DNA of 64,000 bases, taken from NCBI GenBank assembly GCA_022711595.1, contig JAKLET010000006.1, forward strand, positions 1 through 64,000. Direction: 5' to 3'. Source of the DNA: Deltaproteobacteria bacterium. Lineage in GTDB: Bacteria; Desulfobacterota; Syntrophorhabdia; Syntrophorhabdales; Syntrophorhabdaceae. Position 1 is the first letter of the stretch, and every line of letters starts with the position of its first letter. Under the pieces are notes generated by a model. The model did not search any database. It saw only the letters and a list, made by a program, of their open reading frames with translations, and was not told where the DNA came from. A program made the translations under genes and the position numbers. This document shows, piece by piece, positions 61,828-64,000 of the stretch.

Positions 61828-63125
61828 TCCTTTCCCTCCCTTCCGAAGACCTGCCCGTTCTTAAGCAGCCTGCCTTCCGGCTCAACGGTGTTGTCGGGGA
61901 CGATGTCCACGGTCTGGTGCGACCTCTTTACCCTCACGTTGACATGGACGTCAAGGGGTATCAGCATGCCGTGGGAGACGCCGTTAAAGATGACCTCGAC
62001 CCGGGAGGGGTCGCTGTCGTGATACAAAAGGGTGACAGTTGCCCCGATGAGCGGTACCGGGGCCTCGTAGAGCTTACCGTCGAGGGAGACTATCCTGTCC
62101 CTGTCGACCTTGCGGGTTACCCTCTTTCTGAAGTGGTCCATGAGATGCTTCGGCGCCTCCCGGATCAGGTGGAGGTGGTTCCCGTACCGGTCAAGCGGGG
62201 CCTCTTTGGTGGCCGAGTGTCTGCTGATATGATAAAGGCCGACCCAGTCGCCGAGCCTTCGATTGAGCTCTTCAAGGGTAAGCCCGTCCTGTACCGTGGA
62301 CAGAAGCTGCATCCTTACCGTCCGGAAGAACCTCTCTATCTTTCCCCGCCCCTCCGGCTTGTACGGCCTCGAGTGGATAAGGGCGATGCCGAGTGACGCG
62401 GTGGCGTGACGCAGTATCTGGGTCGAGAAGGCAGGGCCGTTGTCGACGTAGAGCTTTCTCGGCAGCCCCCTCTTTGAGAGGGCCTTGATGAAGGCGTCAA
62501 CGTAGGAGTCGATCCGTTCGTTGAGGTAGAACCCGGCATGGGGCACGAGACGCGTCATGTCGTCGATGAAGGCGAAGAGGTAGGACTTTCTCATCTTCCC
62601 CTCGTGAAGGACCCTGGGTCCGTGCAGGCAGTCCGACTGCCAGATGTCGTTGGGAAGCTCCGCCTCGAACCTGCGCCGGTCGGGATACGCAGTATCGCTC
62701 CCCGATACCCCGTGCAGCTTGAAGATCCGGTATATGGTCGCATAGCTCACGGTGAGCCTGCCGGGCAGGATGCCCCGGGCCCTCGCCTCCTTGAGGAGGA
62801 CGGGAAGGGACATGCCCCGGCGTTCTTTCTTGAGGCGCACGAGGGAAGCGATTGTCTCCTCGTCCATGACCCTCGGGCGTCCCCTGTCCTTTCTGTCCTC
62901 CGGGTAGAGGCTCTCAAGATTGCGTGCCTTCGTGTAGGCGCGCGCCCAGGAGAGGATGGTGCTGCGGCTTATACGGGTCCGGGTGGAGAACGGGATCTCC
63001 CACCGGCAGGACGCCTTCTCCCGGATGATCCTCTCTTTCTCGCCCCGTGCGAGCTTTCTGCCGACGATATCGGCGATGACGCCGAACCGGAAGACGGCGA
63101 TCTCCTTCTTTGTTGCCTCGTCCAT
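61824..63125 (-). CDS. DDE transposase (Mu/TniA-like integrase core)
   Basis: The ATG at 63125 has AAGGAGG upstream, so the longer frame to 63209 is rejected. The 433-aa protein has an N-terminal helix-turn-helix (STRTRISRSTILSWARAYTK). The integrase core has acidic residues in WQSDCLHGP, YVDNGPAF and KPEGRGKIERFFRT. A C-terminal beta domain follows (VDRDRIVSLDGKLYEAPVPL). It cuts and joins the transposon ends. Confidence 0.9.
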   Translation of the reverse strand: MDEATKKEIAVFRFGVIADIVGRKLARGEKERIIREKASCRWEIPFSTRTRISRSTILSWARAYTKARNLESLYPEDRKDRGRPRVMDEETIASLVRLKKERRGMSLPVLLKEARARGILPGRLTVSYATIYRIFKLHGVSGSDTAYPDRRRFEAELPNDIWQSDCLHGPRVLHEGKMRKSYLFAFIDDMTRLVPHAGFYLNERIDSYVDAFIKALSKRGLPRKLYVDNGPAFSTQILRHATASLGIALIHSRPYKPEGRGKIERFFRTVRMQLLSTVQDGLTLEELNRRLGDWVGLYHISRHSATKEAPLDRYGNHLHLIREAPKHLMDHFRKRVTRKVDRDRIVSLDGKLYEAPVPLIGATVTLLYHDSDPSRVEVIFNGVSHGMLIPLDVHVNVRVKRSHQTVDIVPDNTVEPEGRLLKNGQVFGREGKE

Positions 63126-63205
63126 GCAATACCTCCTTGTCTTTTTAACAACACGTACCGCAACAGGACGGCGCACGTCGCCGCAAAAACACGGTAGGGA
63201 GTGCC

Positions 63206-63700
63206 TCACAGGCGCAGGATCGCACGCTGGATTGAACGGGTGAAGGGGATCACGTCCCGGGAAAGGAGGGCATAAAGCGTGTTCACGTCAGGTCGAAGAA
63301 CATTCGCCGTCCGCGAGGCTTGGAACCGAAGCGCCCTCAGCCAGTATTGCCGTGCCTGGCGGGAGGGGCGGGGAAGGACAAAACCTTTGCCGGTTATCTT
63401 CTCTGCCAGGGACAGTACGATGGTTGCCAGGGAATACCGGAAGCCCCTGACAAATGCATCTGGCCTTAAGGTATAGACTGTGCCGCAGTCGGGACAGCGA
63501 AGGCGCCGTATCCACAGGGGATAGACGAAACCCTCAAAATAGCGGGGAACGTAACCATGCCCCCAGATGCGCCGGGACCCGCATAAGCGGCACCTGTTTG
63601 GCCTCGGCCAGGGGTAGAGCCTGCCGAGTGCGAATAATCCCTTTACATTGACCGTGACATGTAGTACCAAAAAGGCAGTTGTATCCTTTGTACCGGGCAA
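63206..63700 (-). CDS. Transposon zinc-finger protein (DUF6431-like)
   Basis: The 164-aa protein has two cysteine pairs, CRLCGS and CPDCGTVYTLRPDAFVRGF. That is the zinc-finger pattern of small proteins that accompany ExeA/DDE transposons. It probably binds the ends or the target. It is the first gene after the left end, and its 5' part survives in the remnant at 58083. Confidence 0.7.
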   Translation of the reverse strand: MPGTKDTTAFLVLHVTVNVKGLFALGRLYPWPRPNRCRLCGSRRIWGHGYVPRYFEGFVYPLWIRRLRCPDCGTVYTLRPDAFVRGFRYSLATIVLSLAEKITGKGFVLPRPSRQARQYWLRALRFQASRTANVLRPDVNTLYALLSRDVIPFTRSIQRAILRL

Positions 63701-63846
63701 TCGTGAGGGTATCGTTCCATGACCGTGGTGATCCCCCCGGTTGCCCTTTTTATTCTGTCCGCTTTAATCTGATACAGTGATGTTCTTATACAAAGGATTG
63801 TGAGAAAAAGGAAGGGGTATTAGAGAGGATAATGTGCGGGGTAACA

Positions 63847-64000
63847 GACGGAACTTACGACAGCCACGGGGATCTCTGGAGTGATGCCTCTCTCAACCCG
63901 GTAGCCGGCCCACAGGGAGGAGGACCTCTGGAGGTCGAGCTCGAGGATGCGGGTGTCGGAGTATTTCGAAATGAGGGTGGTTGCCAGGTTGACCGCTAGG
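63847..64000 (-). pseudogene. parA: 5' part of interrupted parA (runs off the window)
   Basis: The reverse strand reads LAVNLATTLISKYSDTRILE then LDLQRSSSLWAGYRVERGIT and PEIPVAVVSSV. This is the segment after the Walker A of a ParA-type ATPase, leading in frame into VKQIPN at 60924. The start codon and P-loop lie beyond base 64000. Confidence 0.85.

Larger units (their letters stand above)
60925..63846 (-). mobile_element. Complete three-gene transposon (DDE transposase, AAA+ ATPase, zinc-finger protein)
   Basis: The ends are inverted repeats with consensus TGTTRCCYCGCACATTATYC: 60925-60944, and the reverse complement of 63827-63846. A 5-bp direct duplication, GACGG, flanks them. TGT...ACA ends, 5-bp duplications and a transposase plus AAA+ partner recall the Tn7/Tn5053/Mu group of DDE elements. 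Three genes on the minus strand are complete. The insertion interrupts parA. Confidence 0.9.

Overview
The window looks like a chromosomal segment of a Gram-negative anaerobe of the Deltaproteobacteria/Desulfobacterota type. That assignment is an inference from gene content: a CHASE2 adenylate cyclase, many sigma-54 systems, an NADH-linked NuoE/NuoF-GltD/NuoG/GltB-like iron-sulfur flavoprotein cluster of the kind expected in a syntroph or fermenter, a SWIB protein, a lone MreB and Rnk-like proteins. No rRNA or CRISPR was seen. The only tRNA is tRNA-Arg(CCG) at 3721-3797.

Layout. (1) 1-3.8 kb: ordinary chromosome with an exported FecR-domain protein, a convergent CHASE2 adenylate cyclase and tRNA-Arg. 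(2) 3.8-17.4 kb: a plasmid-like, mobilizable element starting just after the tRNA. It holds a long inverted repeat, an iteron origin with a Rep_3 initiator, a strong promoter with a structured leader, a phage/plasmid-type operon (HTH, phage-type C-terminal domain, ParB-like, ankyrin), a relaxosome operon (two small DNA-binding-type proteins and a relaxase), a serine recombinase and small accessory proteins. Several genes here are decayed. No tyrosine integrase and no second tRNA end was found. (3) 17.6-22.9 kb: a minus-strand, AT-richer block of accessory genes. Three carry HEPN-like R-x4/5-H motifs and one is DUF2971, so it is a candidate defence island; a SWIB protein follows. (4) 23.3-26.4 kb: toxin-antitoxin remnants and one intact PIN/RHH pair.

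(5) 26.5-54.5 kb: regulatory and energy chromosome. A histidine kinase and sigma-54 regulator precede a five-gene redox cluster (31.3-38.1 kb). A second kinase/sigma-54 regulator pair (40.5-42.8 kb) is followed by what appears to be its regulon. Four loci (26.7, 42.8, 46.7 and 49.9 kb) share an identical upstream design: two 15-bp GTTGC...GCAAC-type palindromes with a 5-bp spacer, then a good -24/-12 promoter. The targets include MORN/YwqK-like proteins, Rnk-like proteins, MreB neighbours and a primary-type sigma factor. The YwqK-Rnk module is duplicated (46.9 and 51.3 kb), with a third decayed copy at 26.9 kb.

(6) 54.7-64 kb: a second plasmid-like or mobile region. It has a divergent unknown gene and a Lon-like AAA+ ATPase, an internally deleted transposon copy, a NYN nuclease with an attenuator-like leader, a serine recombinase paralogous to the one in region 2, and a parA/RHH partition pair. 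The parA gene is cleanly interrupted by a complete 2.9-kb three-gene transposon with matched terminal repeats and a 5-bp target duplication.

All family names come from reading motifs in the translated sequence; no database search was run.
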